Origin: Acidilobaceae archaeon UBA162
GTDB lineage: Archaea > Thermoproteota > Thermoprotei_A > Sulfolobales > Acidilobaceae
Direction: 5' to 3'
DNA: 13,460 nt
NCBI GenBank assembly: GCA_002496425.1
Contig: DAJS01000008.1
Coordinates: 64,973-78,432 of the forward strand
Position numbers and translations under genes: made by a program. Under the pieces are notes generated by a model. That model saw only the letters and a list, made by a program, of their open reading frames with translations. It did not search any database and was not told where the DNA came from. Shown here piece after piece: positions 7,177-13,460 of the stretch (positions within the stretch are counted from its first letter, which is position 1; each line of letters begins with the position of its first letter).

Positions 7177-7228
7177 CCGGCTCCTGGCTCCCTCTATCAT
7201 GTTGTATACACGTTTGCCAGCAAACTTT

Positions 7229-7328
7229 GGGGTCAACCCTTATTTACTGCCCCCTCTTGTCCTGGCGGTCGATAAGGGGGACCCACCTTTGTGGCGGAGC
7301 CTTTCGGGCCCCTCAGCACAAGGGGCCC
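7229..7328 (+). other. Potentially structured RNA in the porB-APC intergenic region
   Basis: The 253-nt gap 7177-7429 has no credible gene but strong pairing potential. Helix 1: GGGTC (7230-7234) with GACCC (7280-7284), a small AA/G internal loop, then CCCTTAT (7237-7243) with ATAAGGG (7272-7278); that is 12 Watson-Crick pairs closing a 28-nt loop. Helix 2: CCAC (7283-7286) with GTGG (7291-7294), loop CTTT; it shares 7283-7284 with helix 1, so the two compete. Helix 3: GGGCCCCT (7306-7313) with AGGGGCCC (7321-7328). A TATA-like GTATAC at 7204-7209 could start a transcript near 7230, exactly at helix 1. It could be an independent ncRNA, the 3' UTR of the POR operon, or chance pairing of GC-rich DNA. 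I see no C/D or H/ACA box signature. Confidence 0.35.
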
Positions 7329-7338
7329 TAAGGACTTA

Positions 7339-7348
7339 AGCCTAGGCT
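7339..7348. repeat. 10-bp palindrome AGCCTAGGCT upstream of the APC promoter
   Basis: A perfect palindrome 16 bp upstream of the TATA-like CTTATATC at 7364-7371. CTAGG (7342-7346) is also mirrored by CCTAG (7354-7358). An upstream operator for the permease is possible; the size is small and chance is not excluded. Confidence 0.25.
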
Positions 7349-7363
7349 CACGTCCTAGCCGTG

Positions 7364-7371
7364 CTTATATC
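7364..7371 (+). promoter_or_regulatory. Probable TATA box of the APC permease gene
   Basis: CTTATATC predicts transcription near 7393 and a leader of roughly 37 nt. A second, weaker box, CCTTATCA at 7403-7410, is about 24 nt from the ATG. TATCACCTG occurs after both boxes (7368-7376 and 7406-7414). Confidence 0.45.
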
Positions 7372-7429
7372 ACCTGGGCCATCTTTCTTGGCCTGGGGCC
7401 ATCCTTATCACCTGAGGGGGTGAGGCCTC

Positions 7430-9346
7430 ATGGCTGACCTTCAGGAGGCCATGGCTGAGCTCCAGCGCGCCGGCAAGGTAGAGCAGGACGAGAGGCTCAG
7501 CAGGTCCCTGGGCTTCTGGCAATATGTTGCGCTTAACATAGGCGCCATAATAGGCGCTGGCTGGCTCTTCGCGTCCCTCGGCGCTGCCTCGTTCGCTGGA
7601 GGGATTGAGTCGCTGATAGCGTGGGCCATAGATGGGGTCCTAGTGATATTCATGGCCCTATCTTACGCTTACCTGGCGGGCCTGCTGCCCAGGAGCGGCG
7701 CTGTGGTAAGGTACCCGCAGCTGGTCCATGGCGACCTCGTGGGCTTCACTGTAGGCTTCCTCTACATGATCTCCATCGGATCACTGCTTCCCGCAGAGGC
7801 TGTTGCCGTAGTGCAGTACGCCTCCTACTACATACCTGGGCTTGTCAGGACAGCGACAGTTCTGGGCCAACCAGTTGTCGTGCCCGACACCAGAGGGCTG
7901 CTGCTGGCGCTCGCGATAGTGGCACTCACTTACGTGGTGAACTACTACGGTGTCAGGCTTGTGGGCTCAGTGAGCCTAGGACTGATGGTCTGGAAGGTAG
8001 CCGTGCCGCTGATAACCATAGCAGCCCTGCTTGTCCTGGCCTTCAAACCATCAAACCTGTTCCTGGGCGGGGTCACTGACGCCTCCCAGGACTACCATGT
8101 GACAGGCCTGGCGGCGGCAATGATGGCCATACCCCTCACAGGGATAGCCTATGCCTCCCTGGGCTTCAGGCAGGCCATAGAGTACAGCGGCGAGGGGAGG
8201 AGCTCGGGCAGGGACGTGCCTAAGGCCGTAGTGGTCTCCGTGCTCTTCAGCCTGGCAATCTTCGTACTGCTTCAGGTAGCGTTCGTTGGAGCCATAGACT
8301 GGTCCAAGATCCACCCGTTGGCCACGCTGAGCAGTGGGAAGACGGTGATTCTGAGCAATGAGACCCTGAGCCCCGGTAGCTGGGCCGCGCTCAGCACCTC
8401 GTCAATAGCCTCGGCCCCCATAGCCTCTGAGCTAGCCATGGCTGGCCTTGGCGCGCTTAACGTGCTGCTAATAATAGATGCCTGGGTGTCACCGCTTGGC
8501 AACGCAATAATACAGATGGGCAACCTGGCCAGGATAGTCTATGGGGTGGCAGCCAACGGGCACCTGCCCAGAAGGTTCAGCTCCCTCAACAGGTATGCCG
8601 TTCCAGGCATAGGGCTTGCAATGGCCCTTGGCCTGGGCCTGTTGTTCCTAGTGCCGCTCCCCAGCTGGTATGCCATAGGCAGCTATGCGCTGCTCACGAC
8701 TCTGCTGACCTATGTCACCGGCGGCACCGTGCTAGGAGTCCTGGCGGTCAGGGTCACACACGACAGGAGGTACCTCATCATTGCCCTGCTGGGCTCAGTG
8801 TCGGCAGCGTTGCTGGCCTACTGGGCCGGCGTCCTCGCCATGATGCCCGTGTTCGCTACATTCGTGGTGGCGCTGGCGGCTATGTTAGTCATAAGGGCCC
8901 GCAGCCTTGGCGACCGGAGGCTGATGGCAGTGTCGATAACCTATGCAGCCGTTGAGGCTGTGCTAGTTGGCATCATGCTGACCCTAGACTTCTACCCGCT
9001 CAGCTCAGGGCTAAACGTGGGCATAGCTGAGGTGGAAGCCACGTTCACCATAGCAATAGCAGGCACCGCTGTTGCCACGGCCCTGGCGCTCTATGCAGCT
9101 CACAGGCTAGGCAACAGGGAGATGAGGGCCGCGGTAAGGTCAGGGGCCTGGTACGTGGGCCTAATCATAGGGATAATGGCTGTCGATGCCCTAGGCCCCT
9201 TCGGCCTCGCCCCGTTGCTCGGCGGCGACCCGCCGCTGGCGTTCCCCTACGACCTCATAGTAATGGCTGCCGTGGCCGCAACTGCCTTCGCTGTCTCAGT
9301 GCTTACGTCGGACCTGAGGCGCCTGAGGCCCAAGGGTAACCTTTAA
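7430..9346 (+). CDS. APC-superfamily amino acid permease
   Basis: A 638-residue integral membrane protein. The first membrane segment carries the glycine-rich GAIIGAGW (38-45), a hallmark of APC amino acid transporters, and the next segments (SLIAWAIDGVLVIFMALSYA, then a PRSG turn) follow the family pattern. About 12-14 hydrophobic helices can be seen. At 638 residues it is longer than the usual 450-500; the last third (after about residue 470) is also hydrophobic and looks like extra membrane helices, not a soluble domain. The substrate is unknown. The start is ATG 7430, with a strong GGGGGTGA at 7416-7423 and 6-nt spacing. It is monocistronic as far as can be seen. Its TAA (9344-9346) lies inside the TATA box of the following tRNA gene. 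Confidence 0.88.
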   Translation: MADLQEAMAELQRAGKVEQDERLSRSLGFWQYVALNIGAIIGAGWLFASLGAASFAGGIESLIAWAIDGVLVIFMALSYAYLAGLLPRSGAVVRYPQLVHGDLVGFTVGFLYMISIGSLLPAEAVAVVQYASYYIPGLVRTATVLGQPVVVPDTRGLLLALAIVALTYVVNYYGVRLVGSVSLGLMVWKVAVPLITIAALLVLAFKPSNLFLGGVTDASQDYHVTGLAAAMMAIPLTGIAYASLGFRQAIEYSGEGRSSGRDVPKAVVVSVLFSLAIFVLLQVAFVGAIDWSKIHPLATLSSGKTVILSNETLSPGSWAALSTSSIASAPIASELAMAGLGALNVLLIIDAWVSPLGNAIIQMGNLARIVYGVAANGHLPRRFSSLNRYAVPGIGLAMALGLGLLFLVPLPSWYAIGSYALLTTLLTYVTGGTVLGVLAVRVTHDRRYLIIALLGSVSAALLAYWAGVLAMMPVFATFVVALAAMLVIRARSLGDRRLMAVSITYAAVEAVLVGIMLTLDFYPLSSGLNVGIAEVEATFTIAIAGTAVATALALYAAHRLGNREMRAAVRSGAWYVGLIIGIMAVDALGPFGLAPLLGGDPPLAFPYDLIVMAAVAATAFAVSVLTSDLRRLRPKGNL

Positions 9347-9348
9347 AG
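9341..9348 (+). promoter_or_regulatory. TATA box of tRNA-Pro, overlapping the permease stop codon
   Basis: CTTTAAAG is an excellent archaeal box, centred about 30 nt before the first base of the tRNA. The permease stop codon TAA occupies 9344-9346 within it. Confidence 0.7.
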
Positions 9349-9374
9349 TTCAGGAGCCCTTAGCAGGTCCTGGT

Positions 9375-9479
9375 GGGCCCGTAGTCCAGCATGGTAGGAT
9401 GCGGGGTACGCCGAGGCATTTGCCAGGCGCCCGACTCGGGTCCCTGTGGTCGGGGGTTCAAATCCCCCCGGGCCCACCA
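9375..9479 (+). tRNA. tRNA-Pro (anticodon CGG) with intron, CCA encoded
   Basis: Acceptor GGGCCCG (9375-9381) pairs fully with CGGGCCC (9469-9475); discriminator A9476, CCA 9477-9479. D-stem GTCC/GGAT (9384-9387/9397-9400) with the loop GG at 9393-9394; T-arm GGGGG-TTCAAAT-CCCCC (9452-9468). The anticodon stem CGGGG (9402-9406) pairs with CCCTG (9442-9446), one G-U. Removing 9408-9435 leaves the loop T-T-CGG-G-T, so anticodon CGG at 9437-9439 decodes CCG proline. The mature length is 74 nt before CCA, which is canonical. Without the intron assignment, position 33 would not be T. TTCCTTTT directly after the gene may end transcription. Confidence 0.92.
9408..9435 (+). other. 28-nt tRNA intron at non-canonical position 32/33
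   Basis: A complete bulge-helix-bulge is visible. Central helix CGGG (9402-9405) with CCCG (9430-9433); 3-nt bulges G-T/A (9406-9408) and A-C/T (9434-9436), each cut after the second base; inner helix CGCC (9409-9412) with GGCG (9426-9429); apical hairpin GGC-ATTT-GCC (9415-9424). This is the substrate of the archaeal splicing endonuclease. The outer helix is weak (G9401-C9437 and T9400-G9438 only). Confidence 0.9.
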
Positions 9480-9480
9480 C

Positions 9481-9488
9481 TTCCTTTT
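9481..9488 (+). terminator. Possible T-rich terminator after tRNA-Pro
   Basis: TTCCTTTT begins 2 nt after the encoded CCA. Archaeal RNA polymerase ends transcripts at short T-runs without a hairpin. It is weak, with only four consecutive Ts. Confidence 0.4.
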
Positions 9489-9590
9489 AACGCAGCCTCA
9501 GGGGCCTTCGGGCAGATCCCACGCTAAAGGGTGTTGTTGCTAAATCCTTTCACAAACTGAATCTAATTGCGTATACGTTCTAGTGTAAGG

Positions 9591-9598
9591 TATTTTAA
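9591..9598 (+). promoter_or_regulatory. TATA box of the sugar-binding-protein gene
   Basis: TATTTTAA with a purine-rich AAGG on both sides is centred at 9594.5, predicting a transcript start around 9620. That would leave the GTG at 9623 nearly leaderless, or an 11-nt leader with AGGTG before the ATG at 9632. An 8-bp palindrome CGTATACG lies at 9570-9577, upstream. Confidence 0.65.
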
Positions 9599-9631
9599 GG
9601 GAGAGCAGTATAGGGTGCGCAGGTGCCTTTC

Positions 9632-11167
9632 ATGAAGGGTCGGAGGTCCGTATCGGGCACCGTGGTGGGCCTTGCAGTGGTTATAATAATCCTGGCCGCC
9701 ATATCCGGCTACTTCGGCTACGTGGCTTCCACTAAGAAGGTCACCACAGTGACCGTCACTAAGCCGACTACTGTGGTAACGACTGTAACTGTAACTGTGA
9801 CCTCGCTCAGTACTACCACTGCCGTAACGACAACCACAAAGACAACTACGACAACTACAACCACCACAGCAACTACAACAACCACGCCGGCCCCAGTTAC
9901 AATAACGGTAGCTGACAGTTACAGCACCTCTGAGAACGCTGCCTTCAACGTTACCCTCGCCCAGTTCGAGCAGGCATACCCATGGATACACGTCGAGGTT
10001 GAGTATGGGGCCTCCATAGGCACCTCGACGTACCTCTCAGAGGCAAAGGCCGGCGACGCGCCGATAGTGATAAGGGACAGCGCTGACGCCACCGCCGCCC
10101 TGTTCGCTGCTGGCGTCATACTCAACATGACCCCCTACCTGCCGCCGGGCTACATGAAGCTGTTCAACCCTGTAGCAGCTGAGGAGTGGGAGTACATGGG
10201 CTATAACAACACTGTCACGGGCCTGCCTGACGACCTGACCTACATAGTCATGTTCTACAACAAGAAGTTCATAACGGCGCCGCCTAACACCACTGACCAG
10301 CTGGTCCAGATAGCTGAGAGCGTCAACAAGACTTATGGGGTCTGGGGCATATCCTATGGCGTCGGCGACGATTGGGGCTACAGGTTCGCTGCCTGGTTCT
10401 ACGGTTATGGAGGCCAGATATTCACCACCATCAACGGCAAGCTCTATCCAGACCTGAACAGCAGTGCCATGGTTAACGCGCTTGAGTTCTGGTATAACCT
10501 AACCTATAACCTGAAGGTCAACTACCTGGCTCCGAGCGCAGGCGCTGGGGGCGTCGAGGGCCAGCTGTTCATAGCTAACAAGACTGCCATAATATTTGAC
10601 GGCCCGTGGGACTTCGGCTCCTACTACAAAGCCCTCGGCAGTGACCTGGGCGTCTGGCCGCTGCCCATAGTCAACGCCACTGGCCTCTACGCTACGCCCA
10701 TGGCTACATCCATTGGCTGGTCCATAACTACACCGCAGGCCTCAGGCGCCACGCCTGCCCAGATCGAGGCAGCCGTGATATTCGTAGAGTACATGACCAA
10801 CTACACGGCACAACTGAGGCTCTTCGAGGTGGCCCACGATGTTGTCGCCAACGAGCAGGCGCTCCAGGGGGCCATACAGAGCCTGTCAACCAACACCTCA
10901 CCTGTCTCCCAGGACTTCAAGTACATACTGATACAGGCCGAGCACATAGGCATAGCCCCGAGCGTGCCGCAGCTGGCCTACTACTGGCCCTCGTTCCATC
11001 AGTATGCCACAGAGTACTTCGCCGAGAAGATAACGGCCCAGCAGGCCGCCCAGGGCATGGAGCAGTACTTCATACAGCAGCTCGAGAGCGCCGGACTTCT
11101 GAGCCCCGCTGAGCCCCAGACGACCATTATGGCTGCCCCAGAGGGGCTAGGCCAGAGGGAGCTCTGA
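9632..11167 (+). CDS. Extracellular sugar-binding protein of an ABC importer
   Basis: 511 residues from ATG 9632 (514 from GTG 9623, the alternative). A short basic head (MKGRRSVSG) precedes one hydrophobic segment (about 10-33). This resembles the class III (pilin-like) signal peptides of crenarchaeal sugar-binding proteins, or a simple N-terminal anchor. Residues 38-85 are almost only Thr, Val and Ala, a stalk likely to be O-glycosylated. From about 88 on comes a family-1 solute-binding domain, with MFYNKKF near 210 and a NKTAIIFDGPWDFGSY segment near 320, typical of sugar-binding proteins. The extra C-terminal 25 residues are unassigned. It binds a sugar outside the cell and hands it to the two permeases downstream (13-nt gap). 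The actual sugar is not readable. AGGTG at 9621-9625 lies 6 nt before the chosen ATG. Confidence 0.88.
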   Translation: MKGRRSVSGTVVGLAVVIIILAAISGYFGYVASTKKVTTVTVTKPTTVVTTVTVTVTSLSTTTAVTTTTKTTTTTTTTTATTTTTPAPVTITVADSYSTSENAAFNVTLAQFEQAYPWIHVEVEYGASIGTSTYLSEAKAGDAPIVIRDSADATAALFAAGVILNMTPYLPPGYMKLFNPVAAEEWEYMGYNNTVTGLPDDLTYIVMFYNKKFITAPPNTTDQLVQIAESVNKTYGVWGISYGVGDDWGYRFAAWFYGYGGQIFTTINGKLYPDLNSSAMVNALEFWYNLTYNLKVNYLAPSAGAGGVEGQLFIANKTAIIFDGPWDFGSYYKALGSDLGVWPLPIVNATGLYATPMATSIGWSITTPQASGATPAQIEAAVIFVEYMTNYTAQLRLFEVAHDVVANEQALQGAIQSLSTNTSPVSQDFKYILIQAEHIGIAPSVPQLAYYWPSFHQYATEYFAEKITAQQAAQGMEQYFIQQLESAGLLSPAEPQTTIMAAPEGLGQREL

Positions 11168-11180
11168 AGGGTAGACTGTA

Positions 11181-12068
11181 ATGGCCGGAAGGCTATGGTC
11201 AAAACTTGAAGGTATTTTTTACATGGTTCCCCTCATAGTTGCAGTCCTCCTGCTCTTCCTCTATCCGCTCATCTACGCTATATACATCTCCTTTACTAAC
11301 ATGAACATATTCCACTTCTACAGGTTCCAGTACGTGGGCCTCTACCAGTACAAGGCCATGGTAAAGTATGGCTATCTCGGCACTCTGACTATAAACACCA
11401 TAATCTGGACCCTGGGCAGCCTGATACCTATGATGCTCGTTGGCCTCGCCCTAGCCCTAATACTTAACCAGCGTGACCTCAGGGGCAAGTCAGTCTTCTA
11501 CGCGCTTCTCATACTTCCATGGGCCTTCCCAGGCTTCATATCGCTCCTGGTCTGGTGGGGCATGTGGGACTACCCTTATGGCTTCATGAACAGGTACCTG
11601 CTTCCAACGTTTCATCTGCCGCCTATAAACGCCCTGACCTCGGTGCCCGACGCGTGGGCAGAGCTAATAGTGACTAACCTCTGGCTCAGCTTCCCATATT
11701 ACATGGTGGTCTTCTACTCGGCCCTCCAGAGCATACCGCCAGAGCTTTACGAGCTTGCCGAGGTTGACGGGGCCGGCGCGCTTGCCAGGTTCTCGAGGAT
11801 AACAATGCCATCGCTCTACAAGACGTTCTCCTTCGTCTTCATAACCAGCTTCGTCTTCACATGGAACAACTTCTACCCGATATACCTGCTCACGGGCGGC
11901 GGCCCAGGGATCTCCACTGAGACCTTCATAGTCTACGCCTACCAGCAGGCCTTCTCGTACAACAACTACGCCTTCGCCGCAGCCATCTCCATAGTCTCCA
12001 CGGCGGTAACCATGGCCCTTGGGTACCTGGTTATGAAGTATACCGGGGTCCTTGAGGGGATTACTTAA
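11181..12068 (+). CDS. Sugar ABC transporter permease, MalF/UgpA type
   Basis: 295 residues with six hydrophobic segments; the first is at about 13-37. The cytoplasmic EAA loop that docks on the ATPase is at about 188-212 (PPELYELAEVDGAGALARF, then ITMP), with the invariant Gly at 197. It follows the binding protein after 13 nt and ends 11 nt before the second permease, so all three are co-transcribed. The ATG at 11181 has only a weak ribosome site (GAAGGG). It forms a heterodimeric channel in the membrane with the next gene product. Family assignment is firm; the substrate is presumably that of the neighbouring binding protein. Confidence 0.92.
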   Translation: MAGRLWSKLEGIFYMVPLIVAVLLLFLYPLIYAIYISFTNMNIFHFYRFQYVGLYQYKAMVKYGYLGTLTINTIIWTLGSLIPMMLVGLALALILNQRDLRGKSVFYALLILPWAFPGFISLLVWWGMWDYPYGFMNRYLLPTFHLPPINALTSVPDAWAELIVTNLWLSFPYYMVVFYSALQSIPPELYELAEVDGAGALARFSRITMPSLYKTFSFVFITSFVFTWNNFYPIYLLTGGGPGISTETFIVYAYQQAFSYNNYAFAAAISIVSTAVTMALGYLVMKYTGVLEGIT

Positions 12069-12079
12069 GGGGTGAGAGG

Positions 12080-12970
12080 TTGGCGCGCAGGGCCAAGTAC
12101 CTGGCCCTCAAGGCGGTCAGACTGGCGATATCTTATGCTGTGCTCATAATCATGGCGGCTTGGTCTGTTCTGCCAATATACTATATAATAGTGACATCGT
12201 TCACCAACGTCGAGACCCTAGTCTCAGTCTCTATTTCAGACCTGATGCCGAAGCACATAACGTTCGAGGCCTATAGGGAGCTGCTCAGCGGGAAGTTCCT
12301 GCCTACCATAAAGTACCCCGACTTCCCTATCTGGGTGGCCCACAGCCTTGAGCTGGCGGCGGCCACGGCCGCGCTCTCGGTAATACTTGCCATGTTGGCC
12401 GGCTACGCGCTCTCAAGGCTTGAGGCCCCAGCCAAGAAGTCCCTGGCCACCTTCATCTACCTTATAACCTTCCTGCCCATCACAGCCACCGCGGTACCTC
12501 TCTACCTGTTGTTCGCCAGGCTGCACCTCCTCAACTACCTTGGCCTGGTGCTCGCTTACACGCCAGGCACGGCAGTGTTTGCCGCGTTCCTGGCCAAGCT
12601 AAGCATAGACGCCATACCGCCGGACTACGAGGAGGCGGCAATGATTGATGGGCTCTCCAGGTTCCAGGCGTTCCTGAGGATAGTGATGAGGATGGCGCTC
12701 CCTATAGTGGCCCTCACCGCGCTGCTGGGCTTCATGGGGGCCTACATGGACTTCGCACTTGCCTACGCCTTCGTGGGCGCCAGGTCAAACCTGTGGACTG
12801 CAATGATAGGTCTCTACTACCTTGGAGGGTTCATAAACCCTGCCGCTGCTCCCGCCTACAACATATTCGCCGCAGGCAGCGTGCTCATGGGGATACCGTT
12901 GATGGCTCTGTTTCTTGTCTCGCAGAGGATGATGACAAGGGCCTACAGCGGCCTGGCAGGAATAAAGTGA
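12080..12970 (+). CDS. Sugar ABC transporter permease, MalG/UgpE type
   Basis: 296 residues, six membrane segments and an EAA loop at about 184-208 (EEAAMIDGLSRF, then IVMRMALP). Its partner is the permease just upstream. It starts at TTG 12080, supported by a strong GGGGTGA at 12069-12075 only 1 nt after the previous stop and 4 nt before the TTG; no ATG lies nearby in frame. The loop between the first two helices (about 45-85) is long, as in other MalG homologues. It ends 68 nt before the ATPase, whose gene has a promoter of its own. Confidence 0.92.
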   Translation: MARRAKYLALKAVRLAISYAVLIIMAAWSVLPIYYIIVTSFTNVETLVSVSISDLMPKHITFEAYRELLSGKFLPTIKYPDFPIWVAHSLELAAATAALSVILAMLAGYALSRLEAPAKKSLATFIYLITFLPITATAVPLYLLFARLHLLNYLGLVLAYTPGTAVFAAFLAKLSIDAIPPDYEEAAMIDGLSRFQAFLRIVMRMALPIVALTALLGFMGAYMDFALAYAFVGARSNLWTAMIGLYYLGGFINPAAAPAYNIFAAGSVLMGIPLMALFLVSQRMMTRAYSGLAGIK

Positions 12971-12998
12971 GGTCAGCAGCTTCCAGACCTCTCAAACC

Positions 12999-13010
12999 TT
13001 TTTTAATTAA
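12999..13010 (+). promoter_or_regulatory. T-run and TATA box before the ABC ATPase
   Basis: TTTTTTAATTAA can act as a T6 terminator for the permease operon and as a TATA box; its centre (about 13004) predicts a start near 13030, 9 nt before the ATPase ATG. The rest of the 68-nt gap is filled by the inverted repeat at 13011-13038. Confidence 0.6.
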
Positions 13011-13038
13011 GGAGCCCCTGACCTAGGGCAGGGGCTCC
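13011..13038. promoter_or_regulatory. 28-bp perfect inverted repeat between TATA box and ATG
   Basis: GGAGCCCCTG (13011-13020) is mirrored exactly by CAGGGGCTCC (13029-13038) around an 8-bp spacer ACCTAGGG. The left arm touches the TATA box, the predicted transcript start lies in the right arm, and the right arm ends on the base before ATG 13039. This is the position of a repressor operator. As the predicted mRNA would begin within the right arm, an RNA hairpin is possible only for read-through transcripts from the permease genes, where it would hide the start codon. Confidence 0.6.
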
Positions 13039-13460
13039 ATGGAGTACGTGAAGCTCGAGGACGTCTGGAAGACATATGTCACCAAGCGCACTGTCGTGAC
13101 ACCTCTTCGCGGCGTCAACATAGGCATAGACAGGGGTGAGCTTGTAGTCATCCTCGGCCCCTCAGGTGAGGGCAAGACAACGCTGCTGAGGATCATAGCA
13201 GGGCTGCTGAGGCAGGACAAGGGACATGTCTACCTGAGGGGCGAGCTGGCTGACGACATGCCTCCCAAGGACAGGAACGTGGCCATGGTGTTCCAGACCT
13301 ACGCCATATACCCCTTCATGAGCGTCTATGACAACATAGCGTTCCCGCTGAAGCTGAAGCACGTGCCAAAGGCCGAGATAGACAGGAAGGTGAAGGAGGT
13401 CGCGGAGCTGCTCAGGATATCTGACGTGATCTACAAGAACCCGTCCCAGCTGAGCGGCGG
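13039..13460 (+). CDS. Sugar ABC transporter ATPase, MalK/UgpC type (3' end outside window)
   Basis: The first 140 codons of an ATP-binding subunit, open to the window edge. Walker A is GPSGEGKT at residues 40-47; the Q-loop is Gln86 in FQTYAIYPFMSV, which is characteristic of sugar-type ATPases; the signature LSGG is at 138-141, cut by the end of the window. Walker B and the C-terminal regulatory domain lie beyond. Its placement right after both permeases makes it their motor. It begins at ATG 13039 without a Shine-Dalgarno site. Its own TATA box and the inverted repeat suggest it is regulated apart from, or in addition to, the upstream genes, perhaps because one ATPase serves several importers. 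Confidence 0.93.
   Translation, partial: MEYVKLEDVWKTYVTKRTVVTPLRGVNIGIDRGELVVILGPSGEGKTTLLRIIAGLLRQDKGHVYLRGELADDMPPKDRNVAMVFQTYAIYPFMSVYDNIAFPLKLKHVPKAEIDRKVKEVAELLRISDVIYKNPSQLSG

Noticed and set aside
7621..8079. A 152-codon plus-strand open frame inside the permease gene
   Set aside because: It is a frame shadow of a well-supported APC permease; it has no family motifs and no ribosome site.
9407..9413. Reading the tRNA at 9375 as intron-free, or with the intron at 37/38, which would give another anticodon
   Set aside because: Position 33 would then be A instead of T, and the bulge-helix-bulge fits only 9408-9435.
9563..9991. A 142-codon minus-strand open frame, Cys/Ser/Gly-rich
   Set aside because: It is the reverse complement of the Thr-codon repeat of the binding-protein gene; the Cys/Ser pattern is the antisense of ACN codons, and it has no start signal.
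1..13460. CRISPR array, insertion sequence, integrase site or defence genes
   Set aside because: I found no spaced direct repeats of 20 bp or more, no transposase or recombinase motifs, and codon use is uniform across the window.

Overview
The window looks like a GC-rich, hyperthermophilic or thermoacidophilic crenarchaeon (Thermoproteota; an Acidilobales/Desulfurococcales-type genome fits best). The signs are: arginine written almost entirely as AGG and isoleucine often as ATA; TTG and GTG starts; several apparently leaderless genes with a TATA box about 26 nt before the start codon; GGGGTGA-type ribosome sites inside operons; a tRNA with a non-canonical bulge-helix-bulge intron; a Sir2 like that of Sulfolobus; and a sugar-binding protein with a Thr-rich stalk. 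The genus is an inference, not a match.

Layout, left to right. 1-21: the 3' end of a tRNA that begins outside the window. 70-1059 (+): metallo-beta-lactamase-fold hydrolase, converging with and overlapping a Sir2 deacetylase (1040-1837, -). 1890-3050 (+): DRG/Obg-type GTPase with a TGS domain, abutting end-to-end a PhoU-like protein with an AbrB-type DNA-binding head (3051-3947, -). A 155-nt AT-rich divergent promoter region with two inverted repeats follows. 4103-7176 (+): a tightly packed four-gene operon (gamma, delta, alpha, beta) for a pyruvate/2-oxoacid:ferredoxin oxidoreductase. 7177-7429: an intergenic stretch with strong potential RNA structure. 7430-9346 (+): APC-type amino acid permease. 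9375-9479 (+): tRNA-Pro(CGG) with a 28-nt intron between positions 32 and 33. 9632 to the window end (+): a carbohydrate ABC importer (binding protein, two permeases, and the start of a MalK-like ATPase). The ATPase has its own TATA box and a perfect 10-bp inverted repeat ending exactly at its ATG.

Together the genes suggest a heterotroph. It imports sugars or oligosaccharides (ABC system) and amino acids (APC permease), and oxidises the resulting 2-oxoacids to acyl-CoA with ferredoxin as acceptor (POR). The AbrB/PhoU protein divergent from the POR operon could regulate phosphate metabolism, itself or the operon; this is inference.

I found no mobile element, CRISPR array, toxin-antitoxin or defence locus. 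The parts least explained by known genes are the non-coding elements: the 13011-13038 repeat, the 3979-4025 repeats and the 7230-7328 structure.
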